Numbered from the stretch's first letter, positions 6,617-14,038 are shown. The stretch is 15,756 nucleotides of DNA from JAHBWI01 sp035715525 (GCA_035715525.1 DASTLA010000304.1:1-15756); one strand, 5' to 3'. Program-made: numbers and translations. The notes: a model not told the origin generated them from the letters alone.

Positions 6617-9127
6617 ATGTCCAATTCCATCGTCATCAAGGGCGCGCGCGAGCACAATCTGAAGAATCTCGACGTCGAGATTCCAAGAGACAAGCTCGTC
6701 GTCATCACAGGTTTGAGCGGCTCCGGGAAATCGTCGCTGGCCTTCGATACGATCTATGCCGAAGGACAACGGCGGTACGTCGAGTCGCTGTCGGCTTACG
6801 CGCGGCAGTTCCTCGAGCAGATGGGCAAGCCGGATGTGGATTCTATCGAAGGGCTGTCGCCGGCAATTTCCATCGAGCAGAAAAGCACCAGTCACAACCC
6901 TCGCTCGACGGTCGGGACGGTTACCGAGATCTATGACTATCTCCGGCTCCTATTCGCCCGCGTGGGTCGGCCGTATTGCTTTCAATGTGGGCAGGAAATT
7001 ACGGCGCAGACCATCCAGCAGATGGTGGACGCCATCCGCGAGTTGCCGGAGGGCACGAAATTTCAGATTCTGGCTCCCATCGTGCGGGGACGAAAGGGCG
7101 AGTATCGAAAAGAATTGTTGGAGATGCGCCGGGCCGGATATGTCCGCGCAAGGATCGACGGCGAACTGGTCGATCTCGGCGACGAGATCATCCTCGACAA
7201 GCAGAAGAAGCACACCATCGAAATTATCGTCGATCGGCTGGTGATGAAGGCGGGCGAGGCCTTGGCGCGACGTCTTGCGGATTCGGTCGAGACGTCGTTG
7301 AAGCTGGCCGGCGGGCTGGTGGGTGTGTTGCCCGAGCAGGGCAAGGCGCAGCTCTATAGCGAACGATTGGCCTGTATCAAGTGCGGCGTGAGCTACCCGG
7401 AAATCACCCCTCGCGTGTTCTCCTTCAACAGCCCGCACGGCGCCTGTCCCGCTTGCGACGGCATCGGGTATGCCATGACTCCCGGCTGCCCCGAGGAAGA
7501 GGACTTCACGCTGTTGGAACTATGCCCGACCTGCCAAGGGGCGCGCCTCAAGCCCGAAAGTCTCTCGATCAAGATCGGCAAGCGGTCGATCGCGGAGGTC
7601 ACGCGGCTTTCCGTGAGGGCGGCCGCCGAGTTCTTCGGTGCCCTCAAGTTCAGCGAGCGAGAGCTGGTCATTGCCCATCGCATCCTCAAGGAAATCCGCG
7701 AGCGTCTGGGGTTTCTAAACAACGTGGGGTTGGACTATCTGACCTTGGATCGAGCCGCCGCCACACTTTCCGGAGGGGAGGGCCAGAGAATCAGACTCGC
7801 CACGCAGATCGGTTCCGGATTGGTAGGCGTGCTCTATATCTTGGATGAGCCCTCCATCGGCCTGCATCAACGCGACAACAGGCGGCTGCTCCAAACATTG
7901 CTGAGGCTGCGTGATCTGGGCAACACGGTGGTCGTCGTCGAGCACGACGCCGAAACGATGGAGGCGGCCGATCACATTCTGGACCTCGGGCCGGGGGCCG
8001 GCACGCACGGCGGGAAGATCGTCGCGCAAGGCACGCCGTCGCAGATCAGAGCCAATCCCGACTCGTTGACCGGACAGTATCTCAAAGGACATCAGACGGT
8101 CTCGCTGCCGCGGCGCGCGCGGAAGCCGAAGGGATTTCTCACCGTGGTCGGCGCGAAGAAGCACAATCTCAAAGGAGTAACGGCGAAGATCCCGCTCGGA
8201 CTGATGACCTGCGTGACCGGTGTGTCGGGGTCCGGGAAAAGCACGTTGGTGCTGGAAGTGCTGTTTCATTCGCTTTCGCAGTTGCTCTACCACAAGAAGC
8301 CCAAGATCGACGGCTGCAAGGAGCTCTTGGGCGTCGACGCGCTGGACAAGGTCATCGACATCGACCAGTCACCGATCGGCCGCACGCCGCGGTCCAATCC
8401 CGCCACTTATACCGGGTTGTTTTCCTTCATTCGCGATCTCTTCAGCAATTTGCCGGAATCTCGCGTGCGCGGGTACAAACCAGGGCGCTACAGCTTCAAC
8501 GTGAAAGGCGGCCGCTGCGAGGCCTGCCAAGGCGACGGGCTCATCAAGATAGAAATGCACTTCCTGCCGGATGTTTACGTGACATGCGAAGTCTGCAAGG
8601 GACAACGCTACAACCGTGAAACGCTCGACATCCAATACAAAGGCCGAAGCATCGCCGACGTGCTGAACATGACGGTCGACGACGCGCTCGAATTCTTCGA
8701 AAATATTCCGCACATCAAGGTGAAGCTGCAGACGCTACACGACGTCGGCCTGCATTATGTGCGGCTCGGGCAGTCGGCGACCACGCTGTCCGGCGGCGAA
8801 GCGCAGCGCGTGAAGCTGTCGCGGGAGTTGTCCAAGCGTGCGACCGGACGAACCCTCTACATTCTCGACGAACCGACCACCGGCCTGCACTTCGCCGACA
8901 CCCAACGACTGCTGGACGTGTTGGATCGGCTCGTCGAATCGGGCAATACGATCGTGATCATCGAGCACAATCTCGACGTGATCAGAAACGCCGATTGGCT
9001 CATCGACCTGGGCCCGGAAGGCGGCGACCGGGGCGGAGAAATCGTGGTTGAAGGACCGCCGAGCGAGATTGCCAAATCCAAGAGATCCTACACAGGACAG
9101 GTATTGAGAGAGGCCCGGCTGCCTTAA
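6617..9127 (+). CDS. uvrA: UvrA, excinuclease ABC subunit A, lacking the usual insertion domain
   Basis: Damage-recognition ATPase of nucleotide excision repair, acting as a dimer with UvrB. Two ABC ATPase halves are complete: Walker A GLSGSGKS (32-39) and GVSGSGKS, signatures LSGGEGQR and LSGGEAQR, and Walker B YILDEPSIGLH and YILDEPTTGLH. The UvrB-binding region is present (PIVRGRKGEYRKELLEM). Zinc ligands are Cys253, Cys256, Cys277 and Cys280, plus a C-terminal module with CEACQGDG and CEVCKG. At 836 residues it is about 100 shorter than E. coli UvrA (940). The loss falls between CPACDG (277-282) and CPTCQG (303-308), where only about 20 residues replace the roughly 110-residue insertion domain. 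The frame is continuous and both flanks are well conserved. ATG 6617 begins the conserved IVIKGAREHNLKN core. UvrA2 paralogues differ, because they lack the UvrB-binding domain instead. Confidence 0.97.
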   Translation: MSNSIVIKGAREHNLKNLDVEIPRDKLVVITGLSGSGKSSLAFDTIYAEGQRRYVESLSAYARQFLEQMGKPDVDSIEGLSPAISIEQKSTSHNPRSTVGTVTEIYDYLRLLFARVGRPYCFQCGQEITAQTIQQMVDAIRELPEGTKFQILAPIVRGRKGEYRKELLEMRRAGYVRARIDGELVDLGDEIILDKQKKHTIEIIVDRLVMKAGEALARRLADSVETSLKLAGGLVGVLPEQGKAQLYSERLACIKCGVSYPEITPRVFSFNSPHGACPACDGIGYAMTPGCPEEEDFTLLELCPTCQGARLKPESLSIKIGKRSIAEVTRLSVRAAAEFFGALKFSERELVIAHRILKEIRERLGFLNNVGLDYLTLDRAAATLSGGEGQRIRLATQIGSGLVGVLYILDEPSIGLHQRDNRRLLQTLLRLRDLGNTVVVVEHDAETMEAADHILDLGPGAGTHGGKIVAQGTPSQIRANPDSLTGQYLKGHQTVSLPRRARKPKGFLTVVGAKKHNLKGVTAKIPLGLMTCVTGVSGSGKSTLVLEVLFHSLSQLLYHKKPKIDGCKELLGVDALDKVIDIDQSPIGRTPRSNPATYTGLFSFIRDLFSNLPESRVRGYKPGRYSFNVKGGRCEACQGDGLIKIEMHFLPDVYVTCEVCKGQRYNRETLDIQYKGRSIADVLNMTVDDALEFFENIPHIKVKLQTLHDVGLHYVRLGQSATTLSGGEAQRVKLSRELSKRATGRTLYILDEPTTGLHFADTQRLLDVLDRLVESGNTIVIIEHNLDVIRNADWLIDLGPEGGDRGGEIVVEGPPSEIAKSKRSYTGQVLREARLP

Positions 9128-9138
9128 GGCAGCCGGGC
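9113..9138. terminator. 26-bp perfect palindrome over the uvrA stop codon, likely terminator hairpin
   Basis: GCCCGGCTGCC (9113-9123), TTAA, then GGCAGCCGGGC (9128-9138): an 11-bp GC-rich stem with a TTAA loop that contains the uvrA stop codon TAA (9125-9127). No run of T follows, so it is not a classical intrinsic terminator. It may act as a U-less terminator or as a 3'-end protecting hairpin. Confidence 0.5.
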
Positions 9139-9576
9139 GGGCAGTCCGACCGATCAACTGAGGGCGGCCTGCCGGTGTGCTCGCGGAACGCGCACGCATG
9201 GGTAGGGAAAAGCTACAGACACACTGGGCGCTCACCGTCTCGCGCCCGTACGCAAACATAACGCTCATTATTCTCGCGTCGCACACCTCGTTCGACGCGC
9301 GCACGATGGGACCAATCCAGGCCGCCTGGATCCATTCAGCACTGTCGGATTTTCTCCTGCCTCGTCTGCGCCATCCGTCAAACATACCTTCCGTGCATCC
9401 TCGCTAAAAAGCGAACATGAAAGCTGTCGTTAATGGCGCTTTTGCCATCAGCCGTCTTGAGAATCGTTCCAGAAGGTGTGGTGCACGTCATAACCAAAGT
9501 TCAACGTGCCGATCATGACTCTCTCGTTAGCGCGATACTAAGGCAGCCTCTCTCTTTCGAGGAACTTTGAAATCGT
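9139..9576. other. Intergenic stretch without a convincing gene
   Basis: Between uvrA and the small DMT gene there is no reading frame with a ribosome-binding site or a recognisable product, and no tRNA or rRNA. A 76-codon frame at 9177-9407 is open but unsupported. Visible structure is limited to short hairpins, including ATCCAGG/CCTGGAT at 9315-9331 with a 3-nt loop and TCGCT/AGCGA around an AAAA loop near 9400-9415. It could be a decayed gene remnant. Confidence 0.5.
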
Positions 9577-9605
9577 TTGGCTGAGCCACCGTCGTTTTCT
9601 ATTAT
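9577..9605 (+). promoter_or_regulatory. Predicted promoter for the small DMT-type membrane gene
   Basis: TTGGCT (9577-9582) is followed after 17 bp by TATTAT (9600-9605), a 5-of-6 match to the -10 consensus. Transcription would begin near 9612, about 68 nt before the ATG at 9680. Confidence 0.45.
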
Positions 9606-9679
9606 GGAAGGCGTATAAGGCGATTGTCGTCATTGGCATCGTTCAGTCGCTGCTCACTGCTTACACGCATGGGAGAATT

Positions 9680-10009
9680 ATGCACACCATCGTGCTGTTG
9701 ACCATTTCGAATGTTTTTATGACCTTTGCCTGGTATGGGCATCTCAAGTATAAGGACGTGCCCTTGTGGCAAGCGATCTTGGTCAGTTGGGGCATCGCGT
9801 TCGTCGAATACTGTTTTCAAGTCCCGGCCAATCGGATCGGACATTACGCCTTCACGGCCGCTCAACTCAAAACGATTCAAGAGGTCATCACGCTGGTCGT
9901 CTTTTGCCTGTTCTCGATCTGGTATTTGAAAGAACCGCTAAAGTGGAACTACCTGGTTGGTTTCGGCATGATGGTCGGCGCAGTATTCATCGTGTTCAAG
10001 GAATGGTGA
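9680..10009 (+). CDS. Small DMT-family (DUF486-like) membrane protein
   Basis: A 109-residue, very hydrophobic protein with four predicted membrane segments: about residues 2-22, 28-50, 62-84 and 89-107. The layout and phrases such as NVFMTFAWYGHLKY, SWGIAFVEYCFQVPANRIG and QLKTIQEVITLVVF resemble the DUF486 branch of the drug/metabolite transporter superfamily. These are single-repeat proteins of about 110-120 residues, so length is normal. Transport substrate is unknown in the family. The start at 9680 is supported by GGGAG four nt upstream (GGGAGAATTATG). It is a single-gene unit: its predicted promoter lies at 9577-9605 and a hairpin follows at about 10064-10087. Confidence 0.85.
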   Translation: MHTIVLLTISNVFMTFAWYGHLKYKDVPLWQAILVSWGIAFVEYCFQVPANRIGHYAFTAAQLKTIQEVITLVVFCLFSIWYLKEPLKWNYLVGFGMMVGAVFIVFKEW

Positions 10010-10035
10010 GTGACCTTCTTCGAGTGACCTGCTTC
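10008..10035. repeat. Two tandem 14-bp repeats at the end of the DMT gene
   Basis: GAGTGACCTTCTTC (10008-10021) is followed directly by GAGTGACCTGCTTC (10022-10035), 13 of 14 identical, and then by a partial third unit GAGTT. The first unit begins inside the stop codon of the DMT gene. Confidence 0.6.
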
Positions 10036-10063
10036 GAGTTCATTGAAGGTGGCATCCTGTCCG

Positions 10064-10087
10064 CGGCAGGACAACTTGTCCTTGCCG
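10064..10087 (+). terminator. Hairpin after the DMT gene, possible terminator
   Basis: The core is a 15-bp palindrome AGGACAA-C-TTGTCCT (10068-10082). It can be lengthened by CGGC/GCCG pairing with one bulged T. It lies about 55 nt after the DMT stop codon. No T-tract follows, so a terminator role is uncertain. Confidence 0.4.
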
Positions 10088-10099
10088 GATCCTTCCTGC

Positions 10100-10328
10100 A
10101 ACGCTCAGCTTAGCGCTTTCCATCATCAGGCCGCCTCGCTCCCGAGCGCCGCTGAACCGACTTTGTGCCGCTCCGGCAAGACCTAGCGTGATCCCGTAAA
10201 AATCCGGACGACGGGCAAGAGCCCTTTCGGCCTATTCCCGCTGCTCGGCCCGTCATTTGCTTATACCGCCACTGCGTGCCGCGGCCCTTGAGGGCCCGGC
10301 CGGTAATATTACCCGTACCCATTCAATT
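10100..10328. other. GC-rich structured intergenic region ahead of the lipoprotein gene
   Basis: No gene is visible. Several self-complementary segments occur: GACGGGC (10210-10216) with GCCCGTC (10248-10254), a nested GGGC-AAGA-GCCC, GGCCC-TTGA-GGGCC near 10283-10295, and a perfect 12-bp palindrome GGTAATATTACC at 10302-10313, about 16 nt before the ribosome-binding site. No known riboswitch core was recognised. The region may contain the promoter and leader of the lipoprotein gene, but no convincing -35/-10 pair was found. Confidence 0.4.
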
Positions 10329-10341
10329 AAGGAGGAGGCTT

Positions 10342-10770
10342 ATGAAGATCACAGGATTCGGCCGGTGGCTGGCGATTTGTGGCGTGGTGGCGGCTGGGGC
10401 AAGCGTGAGCGCGTGTAATACGACGAAGGCCACGCTTGATACCACAGTGGCCTTCTTCTCCAGTACGAGCCCACAGGACATCTTCTCGGCGGATGGATTG
10501 GTGCGGCAGGAGCAAAAGATCAATCTATTTGCCGGCGTGGCCTATGAGAACCTGCGCCAAGAAGCGGCCGCGGGAGGCGGGCAATACGTGACGTCGCTGG
10601 CGACGTTGTATGGCGTTCCCGAGGCCGGACATGCCGACTTTGCCCGGCTACTGCAGCAACATCACGCGGACCTCTTTGTGACCGGCCTTCAAGAGGATAA
10701 GACGGCTCACCTCCAGATGGTGAAGGCGCTCAATCGGGTGCTGTTGGCCGATGCGTCATCCGGGAAGTGA
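10342..10770 (+). CDS. Small exported lipoprotein, function unknown
   Basis: A 142-residue protein with a lipoprotein signal: basic N-terminus, hydrophobic stretch, and a lipobox Val22-Ser23-Ala24-Cys25, so it should be acylated at Cys25 and envelope-anchored. The mature part contains GGGQYVTSLATLYGVPEAGHADFARLLQQHHADLF, a pattern like the 'EYLTSLA' segment of some DUF3015-type exported proteins; this family match is tentative. The start at 10342 is chosen because AAGGAGGAGG lies just upstream and the signal peptide begins there; an in-frame upstream extension to 10276 would bury the signal. It is followed at 86 nt by the crystallin-like exported gene on the same strand. Confidence 0.82.
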   Translation: MKITGFGRWLAICGVVAAGASVSACNTTKATLDTTVAFFSSTSPQDIFSADGLVRQEQKINLFAGVAYENLRQEAAAGGGQYVTSLATLYGVPEAGHADFARLLQQHHADLFVTGLQEDKTAHLQMVKALNRVLLADASSGK

Positions 10771-10801
10771 CGCTCGGCGACAGGCGCTGAACATCCGGGT
10801 T

Positions 10802-10837
10802 TGACCGTTGGAATAGGGCGAGCCAAGCCCAAGGTCA
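10802..10837 (+). other. Nested hairpin between the lipoprotein and crystallin-like genes
   Basis: TGACC (10802-10806) pairs with GGTCA (10833-10837), enclosing GGGC (10816-10819) with GCCC (10827-10830). It ends about 8 nt before the ribosome-binding site of the next gene and could act as a processing or translation-control hairpin. It may also be chance. Confidence 0.3.
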
Positions 10838-10856
10838 GAAACAAAAGGAGTGTGAC

Positions 10857-11243
10857 ATGTCTCGGCTCAAATTAGGAATGCTGTCATTGGCACTGGCTTT
10901 CGGATGGCTGCCCGCTCATGCAGCGGATCTCGAGATGCAGGTGGTGGACAAGAACTGCTGGATCGAGATTTTTGAAGACGACGACTTCGATCAAGACGAT
11001 CCCCATGTCGTCCTTCAGGGCCCCAAAGAATATGCGACGCTGAAAAATGTCGCCGGAAAGGACTGGAGCAACGACATCGAGAGCGTGATCGTTGGATCGA
11101 ATGCGACTGTCCGTGCCTACGAAGACAAAGATTTCAAGGGAACGGAGATCGCCTTTGCGCCGGGGCAGCGAGTGCCCAATCTCGGCAAGTTGGATATGGC
11201 GAACGACATCGAATCGATGAAGATCGCTTGCGGACGTCCTTGA
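10857..11243 (+). CDS. Exported beta/gamma-crystallin-like protein
   Basis: A 128-residue protein with a Sec-type signal peptide, predicted to be cleaved after Ala22 (AHA-AD). The mature part has two similar halves. Each has an aromatic-acidic start (WIEIFEDDDFDQDD and VRAYEDKDFKGTE) and ends in a near-identical motif, SNDIESV (71-77) and ANDIESM (115-121). This matches the double Greek-key beta/gamma-crystallin fold, whose Ca2+ motif is (N/D)(N/D)xx(S/T)S. Here the last Ser is replaced by Val or Met, so Ca2+ affinity may be altered. Cys34 and Cys125 could form a disulfide linking the two ends. The start is supported by AAAGGAG seven nt upstream. It is likely periplasmic or secreted. A role in envelope stress or stabilisation is inference. 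Confidence 0.85.
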   Translation: MSRLKLGMLSLALAFGWLPAHAADLEMQVVDKNCWIEIFEDDDFDQDDPHVVLQGPKEYATLKNVAGKDWSNDIESVIVGSNATVRAYEDKDFKGTEIAFAPGQRVPNLGKLDMANDIESMKIACGRP

Positions 11244-11260
11244 TGGGACCTTGCGCGACT

Positions 11261-11295
11261 CTCTTGAAGGCCGGCCCCACGCCGGTCTTCAAGAG
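11261..11295. terminator. Long hairpin between convergent transcription units
   Basis: The arms CTCTTGAAGGCCGGC (11261-11275) and GCCGGTCTTCAAGAG (11281-11295) pair at 14 of 15 positions, or 15 of 15 with a G-U pair in the plus-strand transcript. The loop is CCCAC. It lies 17 nt after the crystallin-like stop and overlaps the stop codon of the glycosyltransferase gene (11291-11289), so it can serve both convergent units. No T-tract is present on either side. Confidence 0.65.
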
Positions 11296-13322
11296 CCGGT
11301 CGAGACCCGGCTCGGTTGCTCGGGGGAGATGATGAGCCCAGGCGATAAAACGGCGGCGATCAACCCATCCAGCCGGTCGGGACCGCAGAAACGGTACAGC
11401 TGCTGCTGTAAACGGCGAGCCCGTTCGGTATACGTCGCGGATCCCTGGATGCGACGAACCATCCTCTGAATCGACTCGACGGTCGCGGTTCCGCTTCGAA
11501 GAAGTTCCCCAGCTCCTGCAACCCTGACATATTCCATCGTGAGATACTGGTCGAGGTTGCTCGGTAGCCCCAGCACGGGCGTTCCCGCTGCAAGGGCCTG
11601 GTACAGGGTTCCGCTGCCCCCATTGCAAATGACCAGATCTGCTCTGGCGGCCGCGGCGGTACCCGGTAAATAGGGCGCGACCCACAATCCTTCTCTCACC
11701 CGGGGGTAGTCCGATCGACCTGCTGTCGCAACGAGAACCTGCCATCCAAGGTCGGTAAGAGCCTGAACGATCAGGCGAGTCAGGTGCGCCATTCCGGATG
11801 TCCCCATCGTGACGTAGGCGGTGGGCCGGCCCTCCTCCAGAGAAGCCCACCACCAAGGTCTCTCTCCATAGTCCCAGACGACAGGCCCGACGTACCGATG
11901 GTGCGGCGGCGTCCCGAATGTGGGTATTAATTCAGGCAGATCCGCATACCAGGTCGCATCGGCATCACAGAACACATGCGGCAAGCTGTAGGGCAGTGGC
12001 GCGAGGCCCTGTTCCCGGCGGACCCGGTTCAGGGGAGCCGCCTGTTGCGCAAAGACGAAGGGACGGATCAGATTGAACAGCAATTGTCCCAGCCTGGGGC
12101 CGAAGCGTGCCGAAATGGCGAGTTCCGGCACCCTGTAACGGGGCCGGGCGTAAGGGCTCCAGTGTGCGTTGACGATGGCGGCATACGGAATGCCCGCCAG
12201 TCGAGCGCTGACCGACAGCGACAGACGAAAATCGCCCACGACCACATCCGGTTGGACGTTCTCCATGGCCGAGAGATCTTCCTTCACATATCCCCGCAGA
12301 TCGTCGACGCTGTAAAGCTGATCGCCTTTGGCGAGGCGGTCTTGGAACAGCTCGCCGTCGATTGAGGAGATGCGATGGACGGGGAAGGGAAGCGGCCCGA
12401 GGACCGGCAGATAGCGAGAATCGCAGGCGAGGTGGACGTCATAACGATCGGGGTCCAGGCTTCGAGCCAGCGTGGCGGCGCGGGCGACGTGGGCCAGGCT
12501 CACGGACTCGGCGATGAACAAGACTCGCACGGGGCCTCGTGACCTCTCCATCCTATCTCGGACCCGGCGCCGTTTCGTCGGAATAGAGCTGCTCGCATAA
12601 AGGCTTCGGCACAAGCCGTCCACATCCATGCGGCGGGCAAGCAGTTTCTTCGCGACCATACGGGTGATGCGCGAGATGTCGCGGCCTTGCCGAAAATGGC
12701 TCCGTCGGAGATGACTGCCGTAGACCGTGGACACGGGGACCGCATGGATGCCGATGCCCCGGCGGCCTGCTTCGATCAGAATCTCACTTTCGAGCGCAAA
12801 ACCGGCCTTCCAATCGCAGGCAGCATAGAGGGAACGAATCGTCTCCGCCGGGTAGAGCCTGAAGCCCGATTGCGTATCGTCCAACCGGCGGCCGGCCGCC
12901 CACGAAATCCAGAAGTTTGCGATGCGATTGGCGGCGTATCGGGCAGCCGGTATGAGATGCCGGTTGTGCAGACGCGACCCGATGATGATTCCGCTCGGAA
13001 ATTGCCGATGGGCCGCAAGCAAGATCGGAATGTCTTGCGGAGCATGTTGCCCGTCGCCGTCTATCGTCACGATGGCGGTGGCGCCGCCTTCCAGAGCTTC
13101 CCGGATGCCCGACCAGAGCGCGGCTCCCTTGCCACGGTTGCGGTCATGACGGAGCACGGTTACAGGCAGGTCGCTCAAGGCTATGGCGGTACCGTCCGTC
13201 GAGCCGTCGTCCACGATGATCACCCGAGCGATGTGGCGTAGGGCCCCGGCCACGACGTCACGAATCGTGAAGGCTTCGTTATAGGCCGGAATGACCAGGG
13301 CATGATGTCCAGCGTCGGTCAT
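11289..13322 (-). CDS. Two-domain glycosyltransferase: GT2 (DPM1-like) fused to GT1-type
   Basis: A 677-residue protein. Residues about 1-240 form a GT-A family 2 domain like dolichol/polyprenyl-phosphate sugar transferases: VIPAYNE (10-16), VDDGSTDG (37-44), the metal-binding DGDGQH (87-92) and DDTQSGFRLYP (147-157). After a basic linker, residues from about 264 form a GT-B domain of the UDP-glycosyltransferase/MurG-like type, starting VRVLFIAES and carrying the donor-site motif NGGSGTLYQALAAGTPVLGLPSNLDQ without its last few residues being unusual. No membrane helices are obvious. The reading frame is continuous through the junction. An internal ATG at 12551 could mark an ancestral second gene, but it has no good ribosome-binding site. 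The start at 13322 overlaps the ketoreductase stop (ATGA) and has GGAG seven nt upstream. It probably adds sugar to the product of this operon; substrate is unknown. Confidence 0.88.
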   Translation of the reverse strand: MTDAGHHALVIPAYNEAFTIRDVVAGALRHIARVIIVDDGSTDGTAIALSDLPVTVLRHDRNRGKGAALWSGIREALEGGATAIVTIDGDGQHAPQDIPILLAAHRQFPSGIIIGSRLHNRHLIPAARYAANRIANFWISWAAGRRLDDTQSGFRLYPAETIRSLYAACDWKAGFALESEILIEAGRRGIGIHAVPVSTVYGSHLRRSHFRQGRDISRITRMVAKKLLARRMDVDGLCRSLYASSSIPTKRRRVRDRMERSRGPVRVLFIAESVSLAHVARAATLARSLDPDRYDVHLACDSRYLPVLGPLPFPVHRISSIDGELFQDRLAKGDQLYSVDDLRGYVKEDLSAMENVQPDVVVGDFRLSLSVSARLAGIPYAAIVNAHWSPYARPRYRVPELAISARFGPRLGQLLFNLIRPFVFAQQAAPLNRVRREQGLAPLPYSLPHVFCDADATWYADLPELIPTFGTPPHHRYVGPVVWDYGERPWWWASLEEGRPTAYVTMGTSGMAHLTRLIVQALTDLGWQVLVATAGRSDYPRVREGLWVAPYLPGTAAAARADLVICNGGSGTLYQALAAGTPVLGLPSNLDQYLTMEYVRVAGAGELLRSGTATVESIQRMVRRIQGSATYTERARRLQQQLYRFCGPDRLDGLIAAVLSPGLIISPEQPSRVSTGS

Positions 13323-14038
13323 GCCATCGCTCCGTTCGCCGAGATAATTTGGCCCGAGATGAATGATGCGGCGTCCGAAGCCAAATACGCGACGAGGCTC
13401 GCCACCTCAGAAGGCTCACCGGCCCGCTTCATCGGAACGAGGCGAGCGATGGACTCTTGATCGAAAAGGGCCAGCGTGTCCGGAGTGGACATGAGACCGG
13501 GCGCCACGGCATTGACCGTGATGCCCCGCGACGCCAATTCGAGCGCCAATGCTTTGGTCGCTCCATGAACCGCCGCCTTTGCCGCCGCATAGTTGACCTG
13601 ACCTCGATTGCCGATGAGCCCGCTGATCGACGTGACGGAAATGATGCGGCCCCAGCGGGTTCGGATCATCGGCAGCAGGAGCGGTTGCGTGACATGGAAG
13701 AAGCCATGGAGCGAGACATCGATCACGCGGTGCCATTGCTCGGCCGTCATCCCGGCCAGGGGAGCGTCATCGTGCAGCCCGGCATTGTTCACCAAGACTT
13801 GGATCGGCCCCGCCTCGAGCAAGCCGTTCAACGCGGCGGTGGTCTGAGCGTAGTCCGTCACATCGAACGCCACAACTTCGGCGCTGCCTCCTTTTGCCGC
13901 GATGCTGTCCACCACGGCCCTCGCCCGCTCCATACGCCGGTGGCCGTGGACGCAAATATGCAATCCCTCGGCGGCCAGCGCCCGGCAAATCGCTGCCCCG
14001 ATGTCGCCGCTGCCGCCGGTGACCAATGCGCGCTTCAT
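13319..14038 (-). CDS. FabG-like 3-oxoacyl-ACP reductase (ApeQ-type ketoreductase)
   Basis: A 239-residue short-chain dehydrogenase/reductase. The NAD(P) loop TGGSGDIG is at 7-14, NNAG at 84-87, and the catalytic set is Ser137, Tyr150 and Lys154 (VNYAAAK). Length is normal for FabG. In the context of a KS pair and a hotdog dehydratase it should reduce 3-oxoacyl-ACP to 3-hydroxyacyl-ACP, like ApeQ of aryl polyene clusters. The ATG at 14038 overlaps the dehydratase stop as TGATG, and a GGAGG lies 12 nt upstream. The frame is open further upstream, but that part is antiparallel noise within the dehydratase gene. Confidence 0.93.
   Translation of the reverse strand: MKRALVTGGSGDIGAAICRALAAEGLHICVHGHRRMERARAVVDSIAAKGGSAEVVAFDVTDYAQTTAALNGLLEAGPIQVLVNNAGLHDDAPLAGMTAEQWHRVIDVSLHGFFHVTQPLLLPMIRTRWGRIISVTSISGLIGNRGQVNYAAAKAAVHGATKALALELASRGITVNAVAPGLMSTPDTLALFDQESIARLVPMKRAGEPSEVASLVAYLASDAASFISGQIISANGAMA

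Noticed and set aside
8735..9385. A 216-codon open frame on the minus strand overlapping the end of uvrA
   Set aside because: Mostly antisense to the conserved second ATPase domain of UvrA; no supporting start signal.
9177..9407. A 76-codon frame in the gap after uvrA
   Set aside because: GTG start, no ribosome-binding site and no recognisable product.
10210..10254. A known riboswitch (cobalamin or cyclic-di-GMP) before the lipoprotein gene
   Set aside because: The conserved cores of these classes were not found; only generic stems are present.
11289..12551. The GT1 half as a separate gene starting at the internal ATG at 12551
   Set aside because: The frame is continuous with the GT2 half and the ATG lacks a properly spaced ribosome-binding site.
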